64,000 nt of DNA, taken from the NCBI GenBank assembly GCA_041398005.1, contig JAWKVP010000002.1, positions 124,001-188,000 on the forward strand, written 5' to 3'. How positions within the stretch are numbered: the first letter of the stretch is position 1; each line of letters opens with the position of its first letter. A program made the translations under genes and the position numbers. The notes beneath the pieces were generated by a model. The model was given only the letters and a program-made list of their open reading frames with translations, did no database searches and was not told the origin of the DNA. Below, in pieces: positions 33,087-41,651 of the stretch. The stretch is from JAGREO01 sp020446285 (GTDB taxonomy: Bacteria > Pseudomonadota > Alphaproteobacteria > Geminicoccales > Geminicoccaceae).

Positions 33087-34001
33087 ATGCGCATCGTCGT
33101 TCACGGACAGCAGGCGTTCGGTCGTGCGGTTCTGGAAAGATTGCTCGAGCGCGGCGAGGATGTCGTCGCCGTGTGTACCGCGCCGACGAAAGAGGGCAAA
33201 CCCGAGGATCCGCTGGCGGAACTGGCTCGCGAGAAGGGACTGCCGCTGCATCAGCCGGCATCGTGGAAGACACCGGAAGCTCTCGAACTCATGAAGGGTT
33301 TCGATGCCGATGTCTGCATGATGGCCTATGTGCTCCTGTTCGTGCCGGAAGAGGTGCGCGACGCGCCGAAATTCGGCACGTTCCAGTATCATCCTTCCCT
33401 TTGTCCCCTGCATCGTGGACCGAGCTCGATCAACTGGCCCATTGCCATGGGCAAGACGCGCACCGGGCTCACGATCTTCTGGCCCGACGACGGCCTCGAT
33501 GAAGGCCCGATCATGTTGCAGAAGAGCTGCGACATCGGTCCCGACGAGACGCTTGGCGATGTCTACTTCAAGAAGCTCTTCCCGATGGGTGTCGACGCGA
33601 TGATGGAGGGCCTCGATCTGGTGAAAGCCGGCATCATCATCAAGCATGATCAGCGACTGGATCAGGGCTCCTACGAGAGCTGGTTCAGGAAGGCGGATGC
33701 CGCGATCGACTGGGCGAAGCCGGTCGAACAGACCTACGCCACGATCAGGGCCGCCAATCCGGCCCCCGGTGCATGGACGACACTGAAGGGCGAGACCGTG
33801 CAGGTCTACGATAGCGCACGCATCGACGGCGAAGGAACACCCGGTGAGGTCGTCGCAATTTCCGACGAAGGTGTCGTCGTGCAGGGAGCGGGCGGACGCA
33901 TCCTCCTCAAGAGAGTTCGACCAGCGGGCGCGGACAAGCAACCGGCAGCGGCATGGGCAGCTTCGGCGGGTCTTTCCGTCGGCGACACATTGGGAAACTA
34001 G
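33087..34001 (+). CDS. Formyltransferase resembling the hydrolase domain of 10-formyl-THF dehydrogenase
   Basis: A 304-residue protein of the formyltransferase fold. Its core FQYHPSLCPLHRGPSSINW and IFWPDDGLDEGPIMLQKSC are strikingly like the N-terminal hydrolase domain of animal ALDH1L1, more than like Met-tRNA formyltransferase. Catalytic H102 and D138 are present; the C-terminal half (about 205-300) resembles the Fmt-C-like barrel. It lies between frc and fhs, 10 bases from each. It could hydrolyse or form 10-formyl-THF, or move a formyl group from formyl-CoA; the sequence does not decide. Annotated by analogy as a methionyl-tRNA-formyltransferase-like protein elsewhere, which seems unlikely in this context. 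Confidence 0.82.
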   Translation: MRIVVHGQQAFGRAVLERLLERGEDVVAVCTAPTKEGKPEDPLAELAREKGLPLHQPASWKTPEALELMKGFDADVCMMAYVLLFVPEEVRDAPKFGTFQYHPSLCPLHRGPSSINWPIAMGKTRTGLTIFWPDDGLDEGPIMLQKSCDIGPDETLGDVYFKKLFPMGVDAMMEGLDLVKAGIIIKHDQRLDQGSYESWFRKADAAIDWAKPVEQTYATIRAANPAPGAWTTLKGETVQVYDSARIDGEGTPGEVVAISDEGVVVQGAGGRILLKRVRPAGADKQPAAAWAASAGLSVGDTLGN

Positions 34002-34010
34002 GAGAGATCC

Positions 34011-35687
34011 ATGGCTCACAAGAGCGACATCGAGATTGCACGCGAAGCCAACAAGAAGCCCATTCAGGAGATTGGCGCGAAGCTGGGAATATCAGCCGAC
34101 GATCTCGTGCCCTACGGTCATGACAAGGCCAAGGTGTCGGCCGGCTTCATCGCCGGTCTGGCCGGCAGGAAGAACGGCAAGCTGGTGCTGGTCACCGCCA
34201 TCAACCCGACGCCGGCGGGCGAAGGCAAGACGACGACGACCGTCGGCCTCGGTGACGGGTTGAACGCCATCGGCAAGTCGGCGGCCGTGTGCATTCGCGA
34301 GGCATCGCTCGGCCCCTGTTTCGGCATGAAGGGCGGCGCTGCCGGCGGCGGGCTTGCCCAGGTCGTGCCGATGGAGGACATGAACCTCCATTTCACCGGC
34401 GACTTCCATGCCATCACGGCGGCGCACAACCTGCTGTCGGCGATGATCGAGAATCACATCTACTGGGGCAACAGTCTCGAGATCGACACCCGCCGTGTGG
34501 TCTGGCGCCGGGTGATGGACATGAACGATCGTGCCCTTCGCGAGATCGTCTGTTCGCTGGGTGGCGTTGCCAACGGCTTTCCGCGGAGTGCAGGCTTCGA
34601 CATCACGGTCGCATCCGAGGTCATGGCCATCCTTTGCCTGTCGCGGAATCTCGAGGATCTGCAGGAAAGGCTCGGGCGCATCATCGTTGCCTACCGGCGC
34701 GACAAGACACCGGTCTATTGCCGCGATCTCAAGGCGGACGGTGCGATGACCGTCCTGCTCAAGGATGCCATGCAGCCCAATCTGGTACAGACGCTGGAAA
34801 ACAATCCGGCATTCGTGCATGGCGGCCCGTTCGCCAACATCGCGCACGGCTGCAACTCGGTCGTCGCCACGACGACCGCGCTCAAGCTTGCCGATTATGT
34901 GGTGACCGAAGCCGGCTTCGGCGCCGATCTCGGTGCCGAGAAATTCATGGACATCAAGTGCCGGCAGGCGGGCCTCGCTCCCGATGCGGTCGTCATCGTC
35001 GCCACGGTACGCGCCATGAAGATGAATGGCGGTGTCGCCAAGGGCGATCTCGGCACCGAGAACGTCAAGGCGGTACAGGACGGTTGCGCGAATCTCGGAA
35101 GGCACATCGAGAACGTCAAGGGCTTCGGCGTTCCCGCGGTGGTCGCCATCAATCACTTCGTGACCGATACGGATGCCGAAATCGAGGCGATCAGGACCTT
35201 CGTCGCCGGGCTCGGCTCCGAGGCCATCCTGTGCAAGCACTGGGCGCAGGGTTCCGAAGGCATCAGGGAACTGGCAACCCGCGTGGCCCAGCTGGCCGAG
35301 AGCGGTGCGGCGCAGTTCCAGACACTCTATCCGGACGGCCTCGGCCTGTTCCAGAAGATCGAAACCATCGCCAAGCGCATCTATCGCGCCGACGAGGTTC
35401 TCGCCGACAAGAGCATTCGCGCGCAGCTCAAGCAGTGGGAAGATGCGGGCTACGGGAATCTGCCGGTCTGCATGGCCAAGACGCAGTATTCCTTCTCCAC
35501 CGATCCCAACCTGAGGGGCGCACCCACGGGACATTCGCTACCCGTCCGCGAGGTGCGCCTGAGTGCCGGCGCCGGATTCATCGTCGTGATCTGCGGCGAG
35601 ATCATGACGATGCCCGGACTTCCAAGAGTACCGTCGGCCGAATCGATCATGCTGAACGATCAGGGCCAGATCGAAGGGCTGTTCTAG
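34011..35687 (+). CDS. fhs: Formate--tetrahydrofolate ligase
   Basis: A 558-residue enzyme that makes 10-formyl-THF from formate, THF and ATP. The nucleotide loop TPAGEGKTTTTVGLGDGL at about 65-82, the GGAAGGGLAQVVPMEDMNLHFTGD region (read as FGMKGGAAGGGLAQVVPME) and the C-terminal EIMTMPGLPRVPSAE are standard. In the oxalate cluster it assimilates the formate released by Frc into C1 metabolism. GGAGAGATCC precedes the ATG. Confidence 0.97.
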   Translation: MAHKSDIEIAREANKKPIQEIGAKLGISADDLVPYGHDKAKVSAGFIAGLAGRKNGKLVLVTAINPTPAGEGKTTTTVGLGDGLNAIGKSAAVCIREASLGPCFGMKGGAAGGGLAQVVPMEDMNLHFTGDFHAITAAHNLLSAMIENHIYWGNSLEIDTRRVVWRRVMDMNDRALREIVCSLGGVANGFPRSAGFDITVASEVMAILCLSRNLEDLQERLGRIIVAYRRDKTPVYCRDLKADGAMTVLLKDAMQPNLVQTLENNPAFVHGGPFANIAHGCNSVVATTTALKLADYVVTEAGFGADLGAEKFMDIKCRQAGLAPDAVVIVATVRAMKMNGGVAKGDLGTENVKAVQDGCANLGRHIENVKGFGVPAVVAINHFVTDTDAEIEAIRTFVAGLGSEAILCKHWAQGSEGIRELATRVAQLAESGAAQFQTLYPDGLGLFQKIETIAKRIYRADEVLADKSIRAQLKQWEDAGYGNLPVCMAKTQYSFSTDPNLRGAPTGHSLPVREVRLSAGAGFIVVICGEIMTMPGLPRVPSAESIMLNDQGQIEGLF

Positions 35688-35696
35688 GAGGCCGGC

Positions 35697-36551
35697 GTGA
35701 TACGCAAGATCGTTATTCCGGTTCGAGGTGACGGCAAGGGTGACAATGTGTTCGCCCATGCGGCCGCGCTCGCAAGGCGGTTCAAGGCCCATGTCGTGGT
35801 GACCCACTGCCGCCCCCGGGGCGAGGACCTGATGCCGTTCGGCGTGTCGCTGCCGGCCTCGATGAAGAAGCTGCTGCTCCAGCAGACCAGCGAGATCGCC
35901 TCCCAGGTCGAGGATGGCCTGAAGGTGGAACTCACGAAGCTGGCGGGCGAGCTCGGAATTACCATGGTCGACCGGCCTGACGGCCGGACGGCCTCTGCTT
36001 CCTGGGTGGAGGAACAGGGCCGTCAGGTCGATGTCATCAAGCACCATGGCCGGCTTGCCGATCTCATCTGCGTCGCCAAACCCGACGTCGACCGCAATCT
36101 CGGCGCCAACACGCTGAAGACGGCGCTGTTCCATACCGGCACCCCCGTCATGATGTGCCCGAAGGCCGAAAGACCGCCGGAGACCCTGGGGGACAGGATC
36201 ACCATCGGCTGGAACGGTTCGATCGAATCCGTGCGTGCCGTATCACTGACGATGGGCATCATCGAAGCGGCGAGCGAGGTCACCATCCTGTCCTCGGGCA
36301 ATGAGCTGCATGGCGCCACCGCCGAGGATCTCCAGACCTATCTTGGCGACAGGGGAATTGCCTCGCGGGTCGAGCGTTTCGTGGCGAGGAAGAAGATCGG
36401 CCAGGAACTGCTCGATCGAAGTCATGCCGCCGGCGCCGACACACTGATCATGGGCGCTTACAGCGACAGCCATGAGCGTGAGACGATATTCGGCGGCAAC
36501 ACGCAGAATGTCGTCGACCGTTCGACGATGCCGGTCATTTTCGTGCATTGA
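35697..36551 (+). CDS. Universal stress protein with two tandem Usp domains
   Basis: A 284-residue protein. The first half (MIRKIVIPVRGDGKGDNVFA) and second half (ITIGWNGSIESVRAVSLTMG, ending in GAYSDSHERETIFGGNTQNV and MPVIFVH) are each Usp-like. The second has the better conserved nucleotide loop. The start is GTG at 35697 with AGGAGG upstream, 9 bases after fhs. It lies between the oxalate enzymes and the TctCBA transporter, like the UspA beside the TRAP transporter earlier in the window; a role in tuning uptake or stress response is inference. Confidence 0.85.
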   Translation: MIRKIVIPVRGDGKGDNVFAHAAALARRFKAHVVVTHCRPRGEDLMPFGVSLPASMKKLLLQQTSEIASQVEDGLKVELTKLAGELGITMVDRPDGRTASASWVEEQGRQVDVIKHHGRLADLICVAKPDVDRNLGANTLKTALFHTGTPVMMCPKAERPPETLGDRITIGWNGSIESVRAVSLTMGIIEAASEVTILSSGNELHGATAEDLQTYLGDRGIASRVERFVARKKIGQELLDRSHAAGADTLIMGAYSDSHERETIFGGNTQNVVDRSTMPVIFVH

Positions 36552-36678
36552 AGACACTATCGAACAGATCCATCCACAACGGGGAGAATGCAGAACAGCA
36601 AGTAGAAAGAGACTGATCTGAAAGGGAATACGCGACTCCGTCGCGGACAAAAACGTCAAGAAATGACGGGAGGCTATC

Positions 36679-37650
36679 ATGAAGACTACCAAAAGAGTTG
36701 CCCTGGCCATGGTCGGTGCGACCGCACTGGCGACAACGACTTTCGTTTCGGTTGCAAGAGCCTGGGAACCGGTGAAGCCGATCGATTTCGTCATCATGGC
36801 CGGTGCCGGTGGTGGCGCCGACCAGATCGCGCGTTTCATCCAGTCGGTGGCTGAAAAGCATGGATTGACCCCGAGGCCGCTGGTGCCCAACAACAAGGGT
36901 GGTGGCTCCGGTGCGGAAGCGCTGATTGCGCTCAACGGTGCGTCCGATCCGGATCACAGCATCCTCGTGACGCTGAATTCGTTTTTCACGACCCCCATCC
37001 GTCAGCCCGCCCTTGGTATCGACATCATGACGTTCACACCGATCACCATGATGGGCGTCGATCCTTTCGTTCTCTGGGTACACAAGGATTCCGGCATCAC
37101 GACGTTCGAGGACTGGCTTGCCAAGGTGAAAGCCGACGACGGTGGTTATGTCATGGGCGGCACCGGCAAGGGACAGGAAGATTCCATCGTCATCGCCTGG
37201 ATGGAAAAGAACTTCGATTTCAAGGTAAAGTACATCCCGTACAAGGGTGGCGGTGCTGTTGCCAAGGACCTGGCCGGACAGCAGATCATGGCTTCGGTGA
37301 ACAATCCGGCGGAAGCCCGCGGCTTCTATCAGTCGGGCGATGTCGTTCCGCTCGTCGCCTTTTCCGACGAGCGTCTGCCGAATCTTCCCGATGTGCCGAC
37401 GGTCAAGGAACTGGGCAAGGACTTCTCCTACTACAACCAGCGTGCCGTCGTCGGTGCGCCGGGCATGTCGGAAGATGCCGCGGCCTTCTATCGTGACCTG
37501 TTCGGCAAGATCTACGAATCGCAGGAATGGCAGGACTACATGGCGTCCGAAAGCCTCGAGCCATTGCCGATGGATGCAGCCGGCCAGAAGGAATACTGGC
37601 AGACCCAGGTGACGCGTCACACCGAGCTCCTGAGCGAAATGGAACAATAG
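36679..37650 (+). CDS. tctC: Tripartite tricarboxylate transporter substrate-binding protein (TctC/Bug)
   Basis: A 323-residue periplasmic protein with a signal peptide (MKTTKRVALAMVGATALATT, cleavage near ARA-WEP at about 28). The mature part opens with PIDFVIMAGAGGGADQIAR, the Bug-family phosphate-like loop, and continues with VPNNKGGGSGAEAL. It binds a carboxylate ligand for the TctBA permease. GGAGGC lies before the ATG. Position after oxalate catabolic genes makes oxalate or a related small acid a candidate ligand; not shown by the sequence. Confidence 0.92.
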   Translation: MKTTKRVALAMVGATALATTTFVSVARAWEPVKPIDFVIMAGAGGGADQIARFIQSVAEKHGLTPRPLVPNNKGGGSGAEALIALNGASDPDHSILVTLNSFFTTPIRQPALGIDIMTFTPITMMGVDPFVLWVHKDSGITTFEDWLAKVKADDGGYVMGGTGKGQEDSIVIAWMEKNFDFKVKYIPYKGGGAVAKDLAGQQIMASVNNPAEARGFYQSGDVVPLVAFSDERLPNLPDVPTVKELGKDFSYYNQRAVVGAPGMSEDAAAFYRDLFGKIYESQEWQDYMASESLEPLPMDAAGQKEYWQTQVTRHTELLSEMEQ

Positions 37651-37652
37651 GT

Positions 37653-37670
37653 CGCGAATTCCGGTTCGCG
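37653..37670 (+). repeat. Short hairpin between tctC and tctB
   Basis: CGCGAA (37653-37658) and TTCGCG (37665-37670) are perfect complements around TTCCGG. As in the TRAP operon of this window, it separates the binding-protein gene from the permease genes, where an mRNA-stabilising role would fit. Small, so evidence is modest. Confidence 0.45.
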
Positions 37671-37695
37671 GAAAACAAGAGATGGGAGGGCCGGC

Positions 37696-38199
37696 ATGCG
37701 GCGCGCGGAGTTAGTCACGGCAATTGTATTGGCCCTCCTGTCAATCTACCTGATGTGGAAGAGTACCGCTCTCGATATCGGCTACATCAGCGGTGAGGGA
37801 CCGGGTGGCGGCGCGTGGCCGTTCTGGCTGGCCGGCGTCATGCTGGTATGCACGGGCGTGATCGCCTTCAACTGGATGCGCCAGACATCCCCGCCATCGC
37901 AATCCGATGAACCGCTGCTCGATCGCTATGGCCGGCGGATGCTGTTCATGGTCGGTGGCGGCATCCTTGCCTTCATTGCGCTCGTGAATGTCATCTCGAT
38001 GTACGGCGCGATGTTTGTCTTCCTCATCTACTATCTCGCATTTCTCGGACGTCACAGATGGAGTGTGACCATACCGGTTGCCGTGGTCACACCCATCGTC
38101 TTCTTCTTCTTCTTCGAGGCATTGATGCGCATCACCTTGCCGAAGGGAATGAAATTCCTCGAGCCCGTGTTCAACTGGCTGAACACGATCATCTACTGA
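37696..38199 (+). CDS. tctB: Tripartite tricarboxylate transporter small membrane subunit TctB
   Basis: A 167-residue protein with four predicted membrane helices (about 7-24, 41-58, 92-112, 120-150) and the DIGYISGEGPGGGAWPFWLAG motif typical of TctB (shown as GEGPGGGAWPFWLAG). It pairs with TctA to form the permease. The ATG follows GGGAGGGCCGGC. Sequence of the family is poorly conserved, but size, topology and the tctC/tctA flanks make the call firm. Confidence 0.9.
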   Translation: MRRAELVTAIVLALLSIYLMWKSTALDIGYISGEGPGGGAWPFWLAGVMLVCTGVIAFNWMRQTSPPSQSDEPLLDRYGRRMLFMVGGGILAFIALVNVISMYGAMFVFLIYYLAFLGRHRWSVTIPVAVVTPIVFFFFFEALMRITLPKGMKFLEPVFNWLNTIIY

Positions 38200-38262
38200 T
38201 CAACGACCATCCACCGATCGATGTGAATCGGCGAACGACGACAGGGCGAGGCAGAACTGGAA

Positions 38263-39786
38263 ATGATGGAAATCCTTCTTCATCTGGGCGACGGAATCCT
38301 GCTGGCGGTTCAGCCGATCAACCTGCTTTTGATCGTCATCGGCGTCACACTGGGGCTGTTCATCGGTGCGATGCCGGGGCTCGGCTCGGTCAACGGTGTT
38401 GCCATCCTGCTGCCAGTCACCTTCCTGGTACCGCCGGCATCGGCAATCATCTTCCTTGCCGCCATCTACTACGGCGCCATGTATGGCGGGGCGATCAGCT
38501 CGATCACTCTCGGCATACCCGGCGCTTCCACCGCAGTCGCCACCACTTTCGATGGCAGACCGCTGGCGTTGCAGGGCCGCGCAAGGCTGGCACTGGTCAC
38601 CGCGGCACTCGCGTCCTTTATCGGCGGCAGCGTTTCCAACGTCCTATTCACAGGTTTCGCCCCCCTGCTCGCCTCCGTGGCGCTGAGCTTCGGGCCGCCG
38701 GAGATCTTCTCCCTCATGTTGCTCGCGTTCGCGACGTTCGTGGGCCTGGGCGGAGATGACATTCCCAAAACCGTCTTTTCGATCTGCCTCGGCCTCGTTC
38801 TCGCCGCGGTCGGATATGACGAGATTTCCGGTGCGCCGCGCCTCATCTTCTTCGACATCCCCGGCTTCATGCACGGCATCAACTTCCTTGTCCTGGCTAT
38901 CGGCGTCTACGGTATCGGCGAGATGCTGTGGACCATCGACAGTACGAGGGGAAAGGTCACGACGACCCAGACACGGATGACCGTCAAGGGCACCATCGAG
39001 GATGCCGGCGAGGGTATGCGCCGTGGCTGGAAGGGAACGGCCATCGGCTCGTTCCTCGGTTTCTTCGTCGGAATCCTGCCCGCCGCCGGCGCCACCCCCG
39101 GATCATTGATGTCCTACGGTGTCGCCAAGATGCTGGCCCGCAATCCAAAGGAATTCGGACGCGGACATCCGGGAGGCGTGGCTGCGCCCGAAGCGGCGAA
39201 CAACTCCGCATCCACCGGTGCCATGCTGCCGATGCTAACCCTTGGCATTCCGGGCTCGCCGACGACGGCCATTCTGCTGGGTGGTATGGTGATCTGGGGC
39301 CTGACCCCCGGCCCGCGGCTGTTCACCGACCAGCCGGAATTCGTTTGGGGCCTGATCGGATCCTTCTATGTCTCGAATATCCTCGCGGTCGTCGTGAATC
39401 TTGCCTTCATCCCGCTGTTCATCTGGATGCTGCGCATGCCGTTCACGATTCTGGCTCCGATGATCTTCGTGCTTTCGGTTGTCGGAGGTTATGCCGCAAC
39501 CCAGGACATGCACGATGTGTGGCTGATGCTGATCTTCGGCCTCGGCGCCTTCATCCTGCGCAAGCTCGACTATCCGCTGGCACCCGCCGTGCTGGCAATC
39601 GTTCTAGGCCCGATCGCGGAACCGACATTGCGGCAGTCGCTTCTGCTTTCATCGGGAGATCCGTCGATCTTCTTCACGAGGCCGATCGCAGGACCGATCA
39701 CCGTCATCGCCATCATCCTGATACTGCTGCCGCTGTTCAAGGTGATCCTGGGCCGGCGGCGTGGCGCGGAGACGAACGCGGCATGA
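38263..39786 (+). CDS. tctA: Tripartite tricarboxylate transporter large permease TctA
   Basis: A 507-residue membrane protein with about 11-12 helices. Family motifs are GLFIGAMPGLGSVNGVAILL near the start, SSITLGIPGASTAVATTFDG, and the repeated GHPGGVAAPEAANNSA and LTLGIPGSPTTAILLGGM in the second half. It carries the substrate delivered by TctC using an ion gradient. Last member of the oxalate-linked operon; its stop overlaps an in-frame ATG of the next gene (ATGA, 39783-39786). Confidence 0.95.
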   Translation: MMEILLHLGDGILLAVQPINLLLIVIGVTLGLFIGAMPGLGSVNGVAILLPVTFLVPPASAIIFLAAIYYGAMYGGAISSITLGIPGASTAVATTFDGRPLALQGRARLALVTAALASFIGGSVSNVLFTGFAPLLASVALSFGPPEIFSLMLLAFATFVGLGGDDIPKTVFSICLGLVLAAVGYDEISGAPRLIFFDIPGFMHGINFLVLAIGVYGIGEMLWTIDSTRGKVTTTQTRMTVKGTIEDAGEGMRRGWKGTAIGSFLGFFVGILPAAGATPGSLMSYGVAKMLARNPKEFGRGHPGGVAAPEAANNSASTGAMLPMLTLGIPGSPTTAILLGGMVIWGLTPGPRLFTDQPEFVWGLIGSFYVSNILAVVVNLAFIPLFIWMLRMPFTILAPMIFVLSVVGGYAATQDMHDVWLMLIFGLGAFILRKLDYPLAPAVLAIVLGPIAEPTLRQSLLLSSGDPSIFFTRPIAGPITVIAIILILLPLFKVILGRRRGAETNAA

Positions 39787-39789
39787 AAC

Positions 39790-39828
39790 GCCCGCGGTTT
39801 CGTCGCGGGCAGCGAACGGGGGGGGGGG
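39790..39828 (+). repeat. Hairpin followed by an 11-base G homopolymer
   Basis: GCCCGCG (39790-39796) and CGCGGGC (39804-39810) form a GC-only stem with loop GTTTCGT. Eight bases later comes an uninterrupted run of eleven G (39818-39828). The run sits 8 bases before the ATG at 39837 and inside the reading frame opened by the alternative ATG at 39783. Homopolymer G tracts of this length change length easily, so it could vary expression; an assembly error is the main alternative. Confidence 0.7.
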
Positions 39829-39836
39829 CGAGCGGC

Positions 39837-41651
39837 ATGGAAATGCAGACAGACCGGCACGATGCCTGGCATCCCGGGATCAATTCGAGGATCCCGGCCC
39901 GCCTCATGCCGCTCGTGACACTCTTTCGCCCCGAGAATGCCGATGTCGGTTACGACGAAGCCAGGGAACTGTCGGATTTCAGCGGCCTCCCGCCGGCCGA
40001 ATTCGTCTCGTTCCGTCCCGAACGACTGGCGCAACATGAAATCCTGATCCGGGTCACGGCCGACCTTTCGGTCCCCGACGGGCCGAGCTACGAGGAACTC
40101 GGCATCAATCTGCGCGACATGGTCAAGACGATATTCGATCACTACATCGTGCCGGACATGGCCATCGTCCAGCGCGCCCATGACGACATGCGGGCAAAAG
40201 CCCTGCGTATCATCGACCGGGAACTGGCGAGCAAGCTGTTCGAGCGCTCCCCTACTCCAAAGCCCGCACGACCCGGGGGCACAGGCTTTCTCACCAGACT
40301 TTTCGGCAGGCAGCCGCAAGATCCTGACAGGAAGACGCCCCCGGATCATCCGGAGACCGCCGTCGCGGACCTCTGGCAAAGGCAGCTGGCCGTGACGGAA
40401 GACGCACTGGAAGCGGCCTGCCTCGAAAGCCTGGTGCGGATCGTCGGCGGTATCATCGGTCATCGCGGACGGATCATTCCCGATCGTGAACTGCTTGCCC
40501 GTCTCGTCGCCAATCATGTCTGCAGTCATCATGGTGGCGAGGTGATTGCCGAAGCCATCCGGCCACTCGTCGACAGGGCCATCGCCGAACGGAACTATCG
40601 TGTCCTGCCGGTCCAGCAGAAACCCACCGTGATGAACGTCAAGGGCGCTTCCGCGTCTGGCAAGAGCACGGTGAGGCCGCGGCAGCGACGCCTTGCCGAA
40701 AAGCTCGGCATACCGTGGGAGGATTTCGCGCTGATCAGCCCGGACTACTGGCGTAAATACCTGCTCGACTACGAAACGCTCGGCGAGGATTACAAATACG
40801 CGGCCATGCTCACCGGCGAGGAACTGGAGATCATCGACAGGAAACTCGACCTGTTCATGGCCCGAAAGGGCGCGCGGGGAGAGATGTCCCACCTTCTCAT
40901 CGACCGCTTCCGTTTCGACAGCTTTGTGGTCGAAGACGACCATGGCGCGGACAGCCGGCTCCTGACCCGTTTCGGCGACCAGGTGTTCATGTTCTTCATG
41001 GTCACCCCACCGCAGGAAACCATCGAGCGGGCCTGGCAGCGGGGCCTTGCAACCGGGCGCTACAAGGCAGTCGACGACCTGCTGTATCACAATGTCGAAG
41101 CCTATACCGGAATGCCCGGACTGTTCTTTTCATGGGTGCGCTCGAAGGTGAAGCGCGTTCATTTCGAGTTTCTCGACAATGACGTGCCAAAGGGCGAATT
41201 GCCGAAAACCGCAGCCTTCGGCTGGAACGACACAATGACGATCCTCGACCCGGAACTGATGATCGACATCGATCGATACAGGAAGGTCAATGTGCAGGCG
41301 ACCGAGCCGGGCGGCATCTTCCACAACCGCGACATGGACGCCGCCCTGAATGTCGGTTTTCTCAAAAACTGCGTGGAACAGATCCCCGAGATTCGCTTCG
41401 CCGATCCGTCCAGTGGCAGAGTCCTTGCACGGATCGTCCGCGGCAGGCTGCTATGGTGCGATCACCACCATATCGAAGCGCAACCGCCCCACTCGTGCCT
41501 CAGGACCGCCCTCGAGGCCATAGGCTACGAAACAGGCACCGGCACGACCGATACCGACGCCGCCCCGGATCCGATCGACATCGACCGCGAAATGCACTTC
41601 ACCCTCGGCCGCTGGACCTCTACCGGAATGGCCGCGAGCCAGCACTGGTGA
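39837..41651 (+). CDS. Large P-loop protein, zeta-toxin/kinase-like, function unknown
   Basis: A 604-residue protein (622 if the ATG at 39783 overlapping tctA is used). The N-terminal 230 residues match nothing I recognise. At about 271-278 there is a Walker A, GASASGKS, in a domain (about 260-480) containing ISPDYWRKYLLDYETLGEDY, SHLLIDRFRFDSF and a later catalytic-looking ERAWQRGLATGRYKAVDD. This layout recalls P-loop kinases such as zeta toxins and chloramphenicol phosphotransferase, but homology is unproven. No antitoxin gene is adjacent. A G11 tract precedes or lies within its start. Probably cytosolic; no signal or membrane segment. Confidence 0.65.
   Translation: MEMQTDRHDAWHPGINSRIPARLMPLVTLFRPENADVGYDEARELSDFSGLPPAEFVSFRPERLAQHEILIRVTADLSVPDGPSYEELGINLRDMVKTIFDHYIVPDMAIVQRAHDDMRAKALRIIDRELASKLFERSPTPKPARPGGTGFLTRLFGRQPQDPDRKTPPDHPETAVADLWQRQLAVTEDALEAACLESLVRIVGGIIGHRGRIIPDRELLARLVANHVCSHHGGEVIAEAIRPLVDRAIAERNYRVLPVQQKPTVMNVKGASASGKSTVRPRQRRLAEKLGIPWEDFALISPDYWRKYLLDYETLGEDYKYAAMLTGEELEIIDRKLDLFMARKGARGEMSHLLIDRFRFDSFVVEDDHGADSRLLTRFGDQVFMFFMVTPPQETIERAWQRGLATGRYKAVDDLLYHNVEAYTGMPGLFFSWVRSKVKRVHFEFLDNDVPKGELPKTAAFGWNDTMTILDPELMIDIDRYRKVNVQATEPGGIFHNRDMDAALNVGFLKNCVEQIPEIRFADPSSGRVLARIVRGRLLWCDHHHIEAQPPHSCLRTALEAIGYETGTGTTDTDAAPDPIDIDREMHFTLGRWTSTGMAASQHW

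Noticed and set aside
39837..41651. Toxin-antitoxin system based on the zeta-like P-loop
   Set aside because: No small antitoxin gene lies beside it and the protein is far longer than zeta toxins.
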